Below are positions 1-6,201 of a stretch of 6,201 bases of DNA, piece after piece. The stretch comes from an uncultured beta proteobacterium. GTDB lineage: Bacteria; Pseudomonadota; Gammaproteobacteria; Burkholderiales; Burkholderiaceae_C. The notes below the pieces were generated by a model. The model did not search any database. It was not told where the DNA came from and saw only the letters and a program-made list of their open reading frames with translations. Made by a program: the position numbers and the translations under genes. The stretch covers positions 1-6,201 of the forward strand of contig CAIWRE010000475.1 in NCBI GenBank assembly GCA_903914985.1. Direction: 5' to 3'. The stretch's first letter is position 1; each line of letters opens with the position of its first letter.

Positions 1-13
1 GGATGTGAAAGCG

Positions 14-697
14 CTAAGCGGGGGGCCCGGCTTCCGGTGAATGGGTGGGCGTATCGTCCAGCAGGTGGTGCTCTAGCGCATAACGCACCAGGTCCACTTG
101 ACCCGCCATGCCCATTTTGTGCAGGATGTTGGTTTTGTGGGTGCTGACGGTCTTGATGCTCAGCGACAGCTCGTCGGCAATGGCCGACATGCTCACACCG
201 CGCACGATGCGGCTGAACACTTCAAACTCCCGGTTGCTCAGCGCCGTGTGGGGCAAGTCGTGCCCGACGGGTGACATATCCATCGCCAGCAACTCGGCCA
301 CTTTGGGGCTGATGTACCTGCCGCCCTGCGCGAGGCGGCGCATGGCGGGCAGGAGCAAGTCCATATCGCCTTCTTTGGACAAATAGCCCCGCGCCCCAGC
401 CCGGATGGCGCGCACGGCGTATTGCTCCTCGTGGTGCATGCTGAAAATCAGCACCGGCAGTCGCGGCCGCTCGGCCTGAATCAGCTTGATCAATTCCAGC
501 CCATTGCGCCCCGGCATCGAAATATCGAGCACCACCAGGGACCAGTCGCGCTGGCGCACCAGGTCCAGCACCGCGTTGCCATTGCCGGCCTCCCCTGCCA
601 CTTCAAAATCCGGCGTGTCGGCCAGGATATTTTTCAGGCCATTGCGGATGATCGCGTGGTCATCGGCAATCAGCACTTGCCATTTGGGGCTGGTCAT
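14..697 (-). CDS. NarL/FixJ (LuxR-type) response regulator
   Basis: Cytoplasmic DNA-binding response regulator of 227 aa, a usual length for the NarL/FixJ class. The N-terminal receiver domain (about residues 6-122) has the acidic pair D12-D13, phospho-acceptor D58 (in VVLDISMPG), the switch residue S86 and the conserved lysine K108 (in GYLSKEG). The C-terminal LuxR-type helix-turn-helix (about 153-212) starts at LSNREFEV and has the recognition-helix stretch IKTVSTHKTNI. The ATG start overlaps the stop of the upstream kinase gene by 4 bases (ATGA), and an AGGAGG lies 7 bases before it, so the start is firm. The gene ends in TAG. It is almost certainly the cognate partner of the kinase: phosphorylation should favour dimerisation and promoter binding. 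The target genes cannot be read from the sequence; the divergent permease is one candidate. I give no gene symbol because the subfamily cannot be resolved by eye. Confidence 0.95.
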   Translation of the reverse strand: MTSPKWQVLIADDHAIIRNGLKNILADTPDFEVAGEAGNGNAVLDLVRQRDWSLVVLDISMPGRNGLELIKLIQAERPRLPVLIFSMHHEEQYAVRAIRAGARGYLSKEGDMDLLLPAMRRLAQGGRYISPKVAELLAMDMSPVGHDLPHTALSNREFEVFSRIVRGVSMSAIADELSLSIKTVSTHKTNILHKMGMAGQVDLVRYALEHHLLDDTPTHSPEAGPPA

Positions 698-2715
698 GCG
701 TGTGCCTCCTGCTGTGCCAGGTCCATGGTGACCTCCACGGTCGTGCCCCCGCCGTCGCGGCGGAACACCCGCAATACTGCGCCGACCGCACGGGCACGCT
801 CGCGCATGCTGACCATGCCAATCCCTCCCACGTTGGGCGTGTCGGGCACACCGACGCCGTTGTCCATGATGCGCAGCACCAGTCGCTGGTCCACCTGCTC
901 CAGTACCACTTGCACTGCGCTTGCATGGGCATGGCGGACCACATTGGTCAGGGACTCCTGGACGATGCGAAACAAGGCCGTGGACAGCACCTCGCCCTGC
1001 ACCTGACCTGCGTCGGCCAGCTTGAGTTCGACCTGCAAGCCGCTGTGCTTGGCCAGCTCGCGGGTTTGCCAGGCCACCGCATCGGCAAAACCCAGCTCAT
1101 CCAGAATCGCCGGACGCAGCTCCGAGCTGATGCGCCGCACCGAACTGATAGCGCCGTTCAGCGTCTGGCGCATGCTGTCCAGATGCTCCTGGTCCACGCC
1201 GCGGCCCTCGTTCATGCGCCCCACCAGCCACAGCAAATTGAGCTTCAAGCCGGTGAGCTGCTGACCCAGGTCGTCATGCAGCTCGCGGGAAATGCGGGTG
1301 CGTTCGTCTTCACGCACGGTTTGCTGGTCCACGTACAAGGCGCGCAACTGCGAATTGATGGTTTGCAACTCCAGCTTGGCGCGGCGCTGCCCGGTCACGT
1401 CGCGCAGAACAGCGGTCATTTGCAGCTTGCCGCCGATTTCGGTCTTGGAGATGGACGACTCAATCGGAAACTCCGTGCCATCGCGCCGCTGGCCAAAAAT
1501 CTCCAACTGCCCCGCCATCGCGCGCGGACTGTCCTGTGTTTTGCCGAACGCCGCGGCCAATTGGTCGTGGCGTGACCGGGCGGTAAGGGGAAGCAGCATG
1601 GACAGCGGCTGGCCAAGGGCCTCAGCCTGTGTGAACCCAAACATCGTCTCGGCCGCGGGGTTGAACATGCGGATTTTCAGAGATTCGTCCACGGCCACGA
1701 TCGCATCCTTGACCGACTCGACCGTGTGAAGGTACCGGTTGTCGGCATCACTCAATGCGTTGGCCAATGCTGCCTCACGCATGAGTTTCTGACTCAAGAA
1801 GAAAGCCACGAACAAGGTAAACACACACAGCAGCAGCACAGCGATGAGAATGGGAACCGCCACTTCGCGCCAGGACGCCAAGCTCTGTTCCTCGTCGTCA
1901 CTCACCGCCAATAGCAGGGGAAATTGGGGCAAGTGGCCCAGCGCAAATACGGCACGCGCGCCATCACCGCCTGCATGCACCAGCGTTTGCACACCTTCGG
2001 CGTTGGTGGGTGCGCGTTGCTGGCTGAGCTCCATCGCCTTGGCGCCCAGGTCGTTTTCCCGGTGTGGCCAACTGGCCAGCAGGGTACCGTCTTCCAGGTA
2101 CACCGCGATGGGTCGCACAAAGTCCAGGCGGGAACGGTAAAACGAGGCCTCCAGGTCCGCCAAATCCAGCTCCGCCACCACCACACCGCGAAACTGACCG
2201 TCCGCCGCCTCCAGAGCGCGCGACAGGCGCACCGTCCAGCGGCCGTCCGCGGCATGGCGGCTGGGTCGATCCAACGCGACACCTTTGGTCTGCCCTGCGC
2301 CAAAGGCCGTGAAAAAGGCCGCACCGGACGCCTGCGTCACATCGGCATCGGGCGGCTTGGACGCATTGACGACCTGGCCTCGTGCATCCAGCAAGAACAG
2401 CGAGTGAATTTGGTGGTGCCCTGCCACGCGCGTTGCCAGCAGCAACCGGGTCAGATCGCTGTCCAGTGCTAACTGGCTGCCGAAGTTGGAGGCGAGGCGT
2501 TCCTGCACATCAACCATCACCTGGTCTACCGTCTCCAATTGCTTGTGGGTTTGCTCCATCAGCATTTCTGTCAGGCTGACCGTCTCCAGACGGGAATGGC
2601 GCAACTCCGCCGCACGCAGGCTCCACAAGAGCAGCGCCGTAGTGGCCAGCACCGCAACAATGGTGAGCGCCGCAAAAACGCTGACAGCCTGGTTGGGCCG
2701 GATGACAAATCGCAT
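694..2715 (-). CDS. Membrane sensor histidine kinase (Cache-like, PAS, HisKA_3, HATPase_c)
   Basis: NarL-partner-type sensor kinase of 673 aa counted from the ATG at 2715. The parts in order are: first membrane helix at about residues 10-32; an extracytoplasmic region of about 250 residues resembling a double Cache sensor (the stretch AVYLEDGTLLASWP is typical of its membrane-distal or second half); second membrane helix at about 285-307; a PAS domain at about 326-441 (FNPAAETMFGF and RDGTEFPIE are typical); a short helical linker; the HisKA_3 dimerisation box with phospho-acceptor H480 in RISRELHDDLGQQL; and HATPase_c with N591 in QESLTNVVRHA, D618 in MDNGVGV, and the GGIGM and GGGTT glycine loops. 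All catalytic motifs look intact. The reading frame is open upstream as far as a TAG at 2791-2793, so a TTG at 2772 would add 19 residues. I prefer the ATG because the membrane helix follows it at the usual distance and the extra residues look unlike a conserved N-terminus. The ATG has only a weak ribosome site. The ligand is unknown. Confidence 0.93.
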   Translation of the reverse strand: MRFVIRPNQAVSVFAALTIVAVLATTALLLWSLRAAELRHSRLETVSLTEMLMEQTHKQLETVDQVMVDVQERLASNFGSQLALDSDLTRLLLATRVAGHHQIHSLFLLDARGQVVNASKPPDADVTQASGAAFFTAFGAGQTKGVALDRPSRHAADGRWTVRLSRALEAADGQFRGVVVAELDLADLEASFYRSRLDFVRPIAVYLEDGTLLASWPHRENDLGAKAMELSQQRAPTNAEGVQTLVHAGGDGARAVFALGHLPQFPLLLAVSDDEEQSLASWREVAVPILIAVLLLCVFTLFVAFFLSQKLMREAALANALSDADNRYLHTVESVKDAIVAVDESLKIRMFNPAAETMFGFTQAEALGQPLSMLLPLTARSRHDQLAAAFGKTQDSPRAMAGQLEIFGQRRDGTEFPIESSISKTEIGGKLQMTAVLRDVTGQRRAKLELQTINSQLRALYVDQQTVREDERTRISRELHDDLGQQLTGLKLNLLWLVGRMNEGRGVDQEHLDSMRQTLNGAISSVRRISSELRPAILDELGFADAVAWQTRELAKHSGLQVELKLADAGQVQGEVLSTALFRIVQESLTNVVRHAHASAVQVVLEQVDQRLVLRIMDNGVGVPDTPNVGGIGMVSMRERARAVGAVLRVFRRDGGGTTVEVTMDLAQQEAHA
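705..710 (-). promoter_or_regulatory. Strong Shine-Dalgarno of the response regulator gene
   Basis: The minus strand reads AGGAGG here, 7 bases before the ATG of the response regulator. It lies inside the last codons of the kinase gene. It fixes the regulator start and suggests that the regulator is translated from its own strong site as well as by coupling to the kinase, which would give more regulator than kinase. Confidence 0.8.
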
Positions 2716-2858
2716 AGACAACAAGCTCACAAAAGGCGGGCCACGCAGCAGTCGCACGGCCCAGGAACCCAACGTCGTTGGCAGGTTCGCCTAAAAGACC
2801 ACTGTAGCAGAAGGGGTTTTTTGTACATGCACTGCCATGCGTTCAATACGGGTAAGCC

Positions 2859-2875
2859 CCCTGCGTCCTCCAGGG
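2859..2875 (+). other. Small stem-loop in the permease leader
   Basis: CCCTG (2859-2863) can pair with CAGGG (2871-2875) across a 7-base loop, about 48 bases before the permease start. Four A bases, not U bases, follow on the plus strand, so it does not look like an intrinsic terminator for the permease transcript. It could be a leader structure or part of an operator, or simply chance in GC-rich DNA. Confidence 0.25.
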
Positions 2876-2912
2876 AAAAGCGTCTACAGTTTTTGTCTAT
2901 CGATTTGATGCA

Positions 2913-2918
2913 AAGGAA
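2913..2918 (+). promoter_or_regulatory. Ribosome binding site that sets the GTG start of the permease
   Basis: AAGGAA on the plus strand, with its AAGGA core ending 6 bases before the GTG at 2924. A nearby ATG at 2908 overlaps this region but is in another frame and gives only a 15-codon peptide after it. The site and spacing therefore support GTG as the start. Confidence 0.7.
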
Positions 2919-2923
2919 AGACA

Positions 2924-4414
2924 GTGACCACAACCACGACCCATCCCACGGATGAGCGCATACCGCTTCAAAAACTGGGCGTTCTCGGTCTGCAGCATGT
3001 TCTCGTGATGTACGCCGGAGCGGTCGCAGTCCCTCTGATTGTGGGGCGAGCACTCAAACTTTCCCCGGAACAAGTTGCCATGCTGATCTCTGCCGACCTG
3101 TTTTGCTGTGGCTTGGTGACGCTCATCCAATCGCTGGGAGCAACACCCTGGTTTGGCATCCGCTTGCCCGTCATGATGGGGGTGACTTTTGCGTCAGTTG
3201 CACCCATGGTGGCGATTGCAGGCAACACGCCGGGGGTGGAAGGGGCTGGTCTTATTTTTGGAGCCATCATTGGCGCTGGCGTGGTTTCCATCGCGATTGC
3301 ACCCTTTGTCAGCCGCATGCTGCGGTTTTTCCCACCGGTGGTGACAGGCACCATCATTGCCGTGATTGGCATCAGCCTGATGCGTGTGGGCATCAATTGG
3401 ATCTTTGGCAATCCGTTTGGCCCTACGGCCCCCAGCCTCGTGAACCCGGACCATGCGAAATGGCTTGCCGATGTCAGTGCAGCGGCGTCGGCGCCAGGTA
3501 GCACCCTGGCACCGGTGCCCAAAGGACTGGCGCTGACGCCCTCTGTGCCCAACCCCAGGTACGCTGATCTGACCGGGGTGGGTATCGCTTCCTTGGTGCT
3601 GGCCTCCATTCTTCTGTTTGCCAAGTACGGCAAGGGTTTTATTGCCAACATTTCAGTGTTGCTGGGCATTGTTGTGGGGGCAGTGGCATCGATTGCATTG
3701 GGCCTCATGAACTTTGACAAGGTCAGCAAAGCCGCCTGGTTTGACCTGGTGCTGCCCTTCGAAATTTCCGGCCCCGTGTTTGACCCGATTCTGATACTCA
3801 CCATGACCTTGGTGATGGTGGTCGTGATGATCGAGTCAACCGGCATGTTCCTGGCGCTGGGTGAAATGACGGATCGCAAGATTGATCAGGCTGCGCTGAC
3901 CCGTGGACTCCGCACCGATGGACTGGGAACCCTGATCGGTGGAATTTTCAACACCTTCCCGTACACCAGCTTCTCGCAAAACGTGGGCTTGGTCGCAGTC
4001 ACCGGGGTGAAAAGCCGCTTTGTGTGTGTGGCCGGCGGCCTGATTCTCATCGTATTGGGCTTGCTGCCCAAAATGGCGGCGCTGGTGGAATCTTTGCCGA
4101 CGGTGGTGCTGGGCGGAGCAGGCTTGGTGATGTTTGGCATGGTCACTGCCACCGGCATACGGATATTGGCCAATGTGGACTTCAAGACCCATCGCTACAA
4201 CGCTTTCGTGGTGGCGGTCTCCCTAGGAATGGGCATGATTCCGCTGGTTGCGCCCAATTTCAAGCAATGGATGCCGCATGGTCTGCACCCGTTGATCGAG
4301 TCCGGCATCCTGCTGGCATCGGTCAGCGCACTGCTGCTCAATCTGTACTTCAATGGCGCTGCAGATGCGACCGACGATGCAGTCGCAGCGGCCAGGCAGG
4401 CGGATGCCCACTGA
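2924..4414 (+). CDS. NCS2/NAT-family nucleobase permease (xanthine/uric acid type)
   Basis: Inner-membrane proton- or cation-coupled nucleobase importer of 496 aa, normal for the NCS2 (nucleobase-ascorbate transporter) family, which has 14 membrane segments. The family signature is present as QNVGLVAVTG (residues 352-361). Other family landmarks are the first-helix motif QHVLVMYAG with H25, the helix-8 glutamate E304 in MIESTGMF, and D332-G333 in the next helix. E304, D332 and Q352/N353 match by position residues known in E. coli XanQ to be needed for substrate binding or transport. The context NTFPYTSFSQNVG followed by TGVKSRFV resembles the xanthine/uric acid branch (PbuX, UacT) more than uracil permeases, so purine uptake is the best guess; exact substrate is not provable by eye. 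The start is GTG with a good ribosome site. The loop at about residues 162-216 is rather long. The gene stands alone on its strand, divergent from the kinase and convergent with the transglutaminase gene. No purine catabolic enzyme is in the window. Confidence 0.92.
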   Translation: MTTTTTHPTDERIPLQKLGVLGLQHVLVMYAGAVAVPLIVGRALKLSPEQVAMLISADLFCCGLVTLIQSLGATPWFGIRLPVMMGVTFASVAPMVAIAGNTPGVEGAGLIFGAIIGAGVVSIAIAPFVSRMLRFFPPVVTGTIIAVIGISLMRVGINWIFGNPFGPTAPSLVNPDHAKWLADVSAAASAPGSTLAPVPKGLALTPSVPNPRYADLTGVGIASLVLASILLFAKYGKGFIANISVLLGIVVGAVASIALGLMNFDKVSKAAWFDLVLPFEISGPVFDPILILTMTLVMVVVMIESTGMFLALGEMTDRKIDQAALTRGLRTDGLGTLIGGIFNTFPYTSFSQNVGLVAVTGVKSRFVCVAGGLILIVLGLLPKMAALVESLPTVVLGGAGLVMFGMVTATGIRILANVDFKTHRYNAFVVAVSLGMGMIPLVAPNFKQWMPHGLHPLIESGILLASVSALLLNLYFNGAADATDDAVAAARQADAH

Positions 4415-4434
4415 CTCGGCCTGACAAGCCTGCG

Positions 4435-4463
4435 GCCAGAATCACCGGATAGTGGCTGGCTTT
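4435..4463. terminator. Possible weak terminator hairpin between convergent genes
   Basis: In the 71-base gap between the convergent permease and transglutaminase genes, GCCAG (4435-4439) pairs with CTGGC (4456-4460), with an inner CAC/GTG pairing and a 6-base loop. Only TTT follows on the plus strand, and there is no T run on the minus strand side. The position fits a terminator, but the structure is imperfect and the T tract very short. Confidence 0.3.
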
Positions 4464-4485
4464 GATGTCGCAATGATCCTCGCGC

Positions 4486-5466
4486 CTACTCCGCCACCGG
4501 CGCCACCGTCACCCGCACTTGCAGCGTGTGATTGGCACCACCTTGCAACACACCCCGCAAGGGTGACACGTCGGCAAAGTCCCGGCCCACGGCCAAACGG
4601 ACATAGTCCGGGCCGGGTGTTCCCAGACCGGCGCGGTTGTTGGTCGGGTCCAGGTCCAGCCAGCCACCATGCGGCAAGCCACGCGTACCGCCCAGATCGG
4701 GCAGATAGACCGACACCCAGGCGTGCGAGGCGTCTGCACCGGTCAGGCGGGGCTGGCCGGGGGGCGGTTCGGTGAGCAGGTAACCACTCACATAGCGCGC
4801 CGCCATACCCAGTGAGCGCAGGCAGGCCAGCAGCACATGGGCGAAGTCCTGGCACACGCCCCGGCGCTGCTCCAGAACCTCCAAGGCCGGGGTGCTGATT
4901 TCGGTGCTTAAGGCCTCGTAAATGAAATCCCGGTGAATGCGTTCCATCAACTCGCAGGCTGCTGCGGCAAGGGACCGCCCCTGACCGAAGCTGGCTGTGG
5001 CATAGGCGGCAAATGCAGCATCCACGGGCGCATGGTGCGATGCATAACTGAACTCGCTGGCCGCGTCCCCTGCCTGGCCCGATTCATAGCAATACAACTC
5101 GCGCGCTGTCTCCCAGGCCATGCCGCTGCGCTGAGCCAGTTCCAAATGCGACGCGGCAATTGCATCGCCACCCCCTTGCGTTGCCATAGCGTCCACCAGA
5201 TCGCCCTGAGGACTATGGGTGCGCAGCACGCTGTGCGCCCGTACCTGCAGTTGCTGGTGAAAACTGGACATGGCCCAGTAGCTGCGAAAGTTACCGAAGG
5301 CGTCCAGCCGGGTGTCGATGTCGGCGCAAGGCGGGTCCACGTCCAACTGGTGGCTGATGCAGGTTTGGTAGGGCGTGTCCGGTGGCTGTAAATGTGCCAT
5401 GTGCTGGGCCGTGTCGACCCCGGGCGCATAGTCGTACAGTGTCTCGTGGGTGATGTGCAGCAGCAT
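4486..5466 (-). CDS. Transglutaminase-like cysteine protein with bacterial N-terminal domain
   Basis: A 326-aa transglutaminase-superfamily protein, a usual length for the bacterial type with an N-terminal beta domain (about residues 1-85, opening LLHITHETLYDYAPGV). The papain-like core (about 165-275) keeps the full triad: C205 in RRGVCQDFAHVLLACLRSLG, H248 in DASHAWVSVYLP, and D273 in GWLDLDPTNN. It should therefore be catalytically competent as a protease, amidase or acyl transferase. The tail VGRDFADVSPLRGVLQGG is also typical of the family. There is no signal peptide or membrane segment, so it is probably cytoplasmic. The ATG overlaps the stop of the upstream alpha-E gene by one base (TGATG), with GGAG 4 bases before it, indicating translational coupling. 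Homologues occur with circularly permuted ATP-grasp and alpha-E proteins (the Rv2567-Rv2569c neighbourhood of Mycobacterium tuberculosis is one example), where a role in making or cutting peptide or isopeptide bonds is predicted but not established. The gene ends in TAG and is last in its operon. Confidence 0.9.
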   Translation of the reverse strand: MLLHITHETLYDYAPGVDTAQHMAHLQPPDTPYQTCISHQLDVDPPCADIDTRLDAFGNFRSYWAMSSFHQQLQVRAHSVLRTHSPQGDLVDAMATQGGGDAIAASHLELAQRSGMAWETARELYCYESGQAGDAASEFSYASHHAPVDAAFAAYATASFGQGRSLAAAACELMERIHRDFIYEALSTEISTPALEVLEQRRGVCQDFAHVLLACLRSLGMAARYVSGYLLTEPPPGQPRLTGADASHAWVSVYLPDLGGTRGLPHGGWLDLDPTNNRAGLGTPGPDYVRLAVGRDFADVSPLRGVLQGGANHTLQVRVTVAPVAE

Positions 5467-6201
5467 CAGGCTCCCACGCTTTGTGAGGCTTCACCGCTGT
5501 GGGCAAAGAACAGGGTGTTGAGGCTGTCCGAGGTTGTGCGGGCGTTGGTCCGGCAGTCTTGCAACAAGGCCAATAGGTCTGGCGTGGTGTGCATGCCGTC
5601 GGGGCACAAGGCGCGCAAATCGGCATGGGCCACCTGAGGCACCCGGGCGGCCAGCGCTTGCGTGCCACCGTCTGCCAGCGTGCCCATGCGTGCCAAACGC
5701 GCCCGCAAGGTGTGCGCCACCCAGGCCAGTGAGCGCGGGCTATCCGCATTGGTCAACACCAACTCCAGCAAGGCGGCCACGGTACGCGACTGCTGGTACT
5801 GGGCATGAAAGCTAATCGTGCTGTCAAACAGCGCCAGCACGGCGTCAAAGCCTGCCTGTTCTTGCAGGGCCCCCGCGTTGACGGCGCAGGCCAGCGCATG
5901 GGCCAGGAAGTCCAAGCGCTCAATATGGCGACCGATCGAGAGCAGGCGCCAGCCGTCGTCGCGCGTCATGCGGTCGGTTTGCGCACCGGTGAGCGCGGCC
6001 ATCAGCTGGCTGGTACGCACCAGCACCCGCTGCGCTTGCACCGGGTCGTGCAAGTCAGTGACATCGGGCTGGAGCAGCGTGGCCTGGGCCTGTTCGATCA
6101 AGCTCCAGTGCTCGGGCGAAAGCCGCTCGCGCACGCACGACGCCGCCAAATAGACCGCCTTGAGGTTAAAGCCCACACCGGTGGTGTGTTGTGTGTCCCA
6201 C
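5466..6201 (-). CDS. Alpha-E (DUF403) domain protein, N-terminal part outside the window
   Basis: The open frame runs off the right edge, so 244 C-terminal residues are visible and the true start lies beyond 6201. A GTG at 6176 is in frame but has no ribosome site and would cut into the domain, so I do not treat it as the start. The protein is almost wholly helical and shows alpha-E family landmarks: VRERLSPEHWSLI near the left end, GWRLLSIGRHIERLDFLAHA (visible residues about 83-102), FDSTISFHAQYQ, and ADSPRSLAWVAHTLRARL. Stand-alone alpha-E proteins are about 310 aa. In many proteobacteria and in M. tuberculosis Rv2567 the domain is the C-terminal half of a fusion of more than 800 aa with a circularly permuted type-2 ATP-grasp; the wording of this sequence resembles that fused form, but this cannot be decided here. 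The biochemical role of alpha-E is unknown; association with ATP-grasp and transglutaminase suggests peptide ligation or modification. Its TGA stop overlaps the transglutaminase ATG. Confidence 0.85.
   Translation of the reverse strand, partial: WDTQHTTGVGFNLKAVYLAASCVRERLSPEHWSLIEQAQATLLQPDVTDLHDPVQAQRVLVRTSQLMAALTGAQTDRMTRDDGWRLLSIGRHIERLDFLAHALACAVNAGALQEQAGFDAVLALFDSTISFHAQYQQSRTVAALLELVLTNADSPRSLAWVAHTLRARLARMGTLADGGTQALAARVPQVAHADLRALCPDGMHTTPDLLALLQDCRTNARTTSDSLNTLFFAHSGEASQSVGA

Larger units (their letters stand above)
2716..2923. promoter_or_regulatory. Divergent intergenic control region
   Basis: About 208 bases separate the kinase ATG (minus strand) from the permease GTG (plus strand), so promoters for both transcripts should lie here. 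No strong sigma-70 match is visible. The best plus-strand pair is TTGTAC (2821-2826) and TTCAAT (2842-2847), but the 15-base spacing is short. On the minus strand the same DNA gives TTGAAC and TACAAA, again 15 bases apart. CATGC occurs twice exactly 10 bases apart (2826-2830 and 2836-2840), one helical turn, which could be chance or half-sites. A six-T run (2817-2822) follows GGGG. A small hairpin lies nearer the permease. I see no recognisable riboswitch or known operator. The role as control region follows from the gene layout; the individual elements are weak. Confidence 0.5.

Noticed and set aside
422..1006. 194-codon plus-strand frame spanning the regulator/kinase junction
   Set aside because: It crosses two well-supported genes on the opposite strand and has a low-complexity Ser/Thr/Arg-rich second half typical of a shadow frame.
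700..1575. 291-codon open frame on the plus strand opposite the kinase catalytic region
   Set aside because: It is antisense to conserved HisKA_3/HATPase_c sequence, rich in His, Gln and Leu as expected from a shadow frame in GC-rich DNA, and resembles no family.
2811..2826. GGGG followed by a six-T run as an intrinsic terminator
   Set aside because: No adequate GC-rich stem precedes the T run on the plus strand, and there is no upstream plus-strand gene to terminate.
2539..2955. 138-codon plus-strand frame running through the intergenic region into the permease start
   Set aside because: It begins antisense to the kinase N-terminus, has no domain and ends just inside the permease. The ribosome site at 2913 fits the permease GTG instead.
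2968..3879. 303-codon open frame on the minus strand inside the permease gene
   Set aside because: It is fully antisense to a clear membrane transporter, its composition (Met, Thr, Ile, Pro rich) is that expected from the reverse of membrane-helix codons, and it has no recognisable domain.
5291..5749. 152-codon minus-strand frame across the alpha-E/transglutaminase junction
   Set aside because: It is a shifted frame on the same strand, rich in Pro, Arg, Trp and Cys, overlapping two well-supported genes. No sign that it joins them or reflects a frameshift.
6181..6196. GT-rich simple repeat at the right edge
   Set aside because: It is short, lies in the coding frame of the alpha-E gene (reading His, Gln and Thr codons) and is cut by the window edge.

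Overview
The window reads as ordinary chromosomal DNA of a betaproteobacterium. High GC, dense coding, overlapping stop/start junctions and the protein flavour suggest Burkholderiales, perhaps Comamonadaceae. That placement is an inference from composition and resemblance; no rRNA or marker gene is present. There are five protein genes: four complete and one cut by the right edge. I see no RNA gene, insertion sequence, phage gene or CRISPR array.

Left part (14-2715, minus strand): a two-component pair in one operon. The first gene encodes a membrane sensor histidine kinase with a periplasmic Cache-like domain, a PAS domain, and HisKA_3 and HATPase_c modules. It overlaps by 4 bases the gene for a NarL/FixJ-type response regulator. 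The kinase should autophosphorylate and pass phosphate to the regulator, which then acts on unknown promoters.

Middle (2716-4414): a roughly 208-base divergent control region, then on the plus strand an NCS2/NAT-family nucleobase permease of the xanthine/uric acid type, starting at GTG. The layout makes the permease a possible target of the two-component pair, but no operator is recognisable.

Right part (4486-6201, minus strand): a transglutaminase-like cysteine protein, preceded in the operon by an alpha-E (DUF403) domain protein whose N-terminal part lies outside the window. These families recur together, and with a circularly permuted ATP-grasp enzyme, in a predicted and poorly characterised peptide ligation/modification system sometimes linked to the Anbu proteasome-like peptidase. 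This is the most interesting part of the window, but it is a known conserved neighbourhood of uncertain function, not a wholly new one. The permease and the transglutaminase gene converge on a 71-base gap holding a weak imperfect hairpin.
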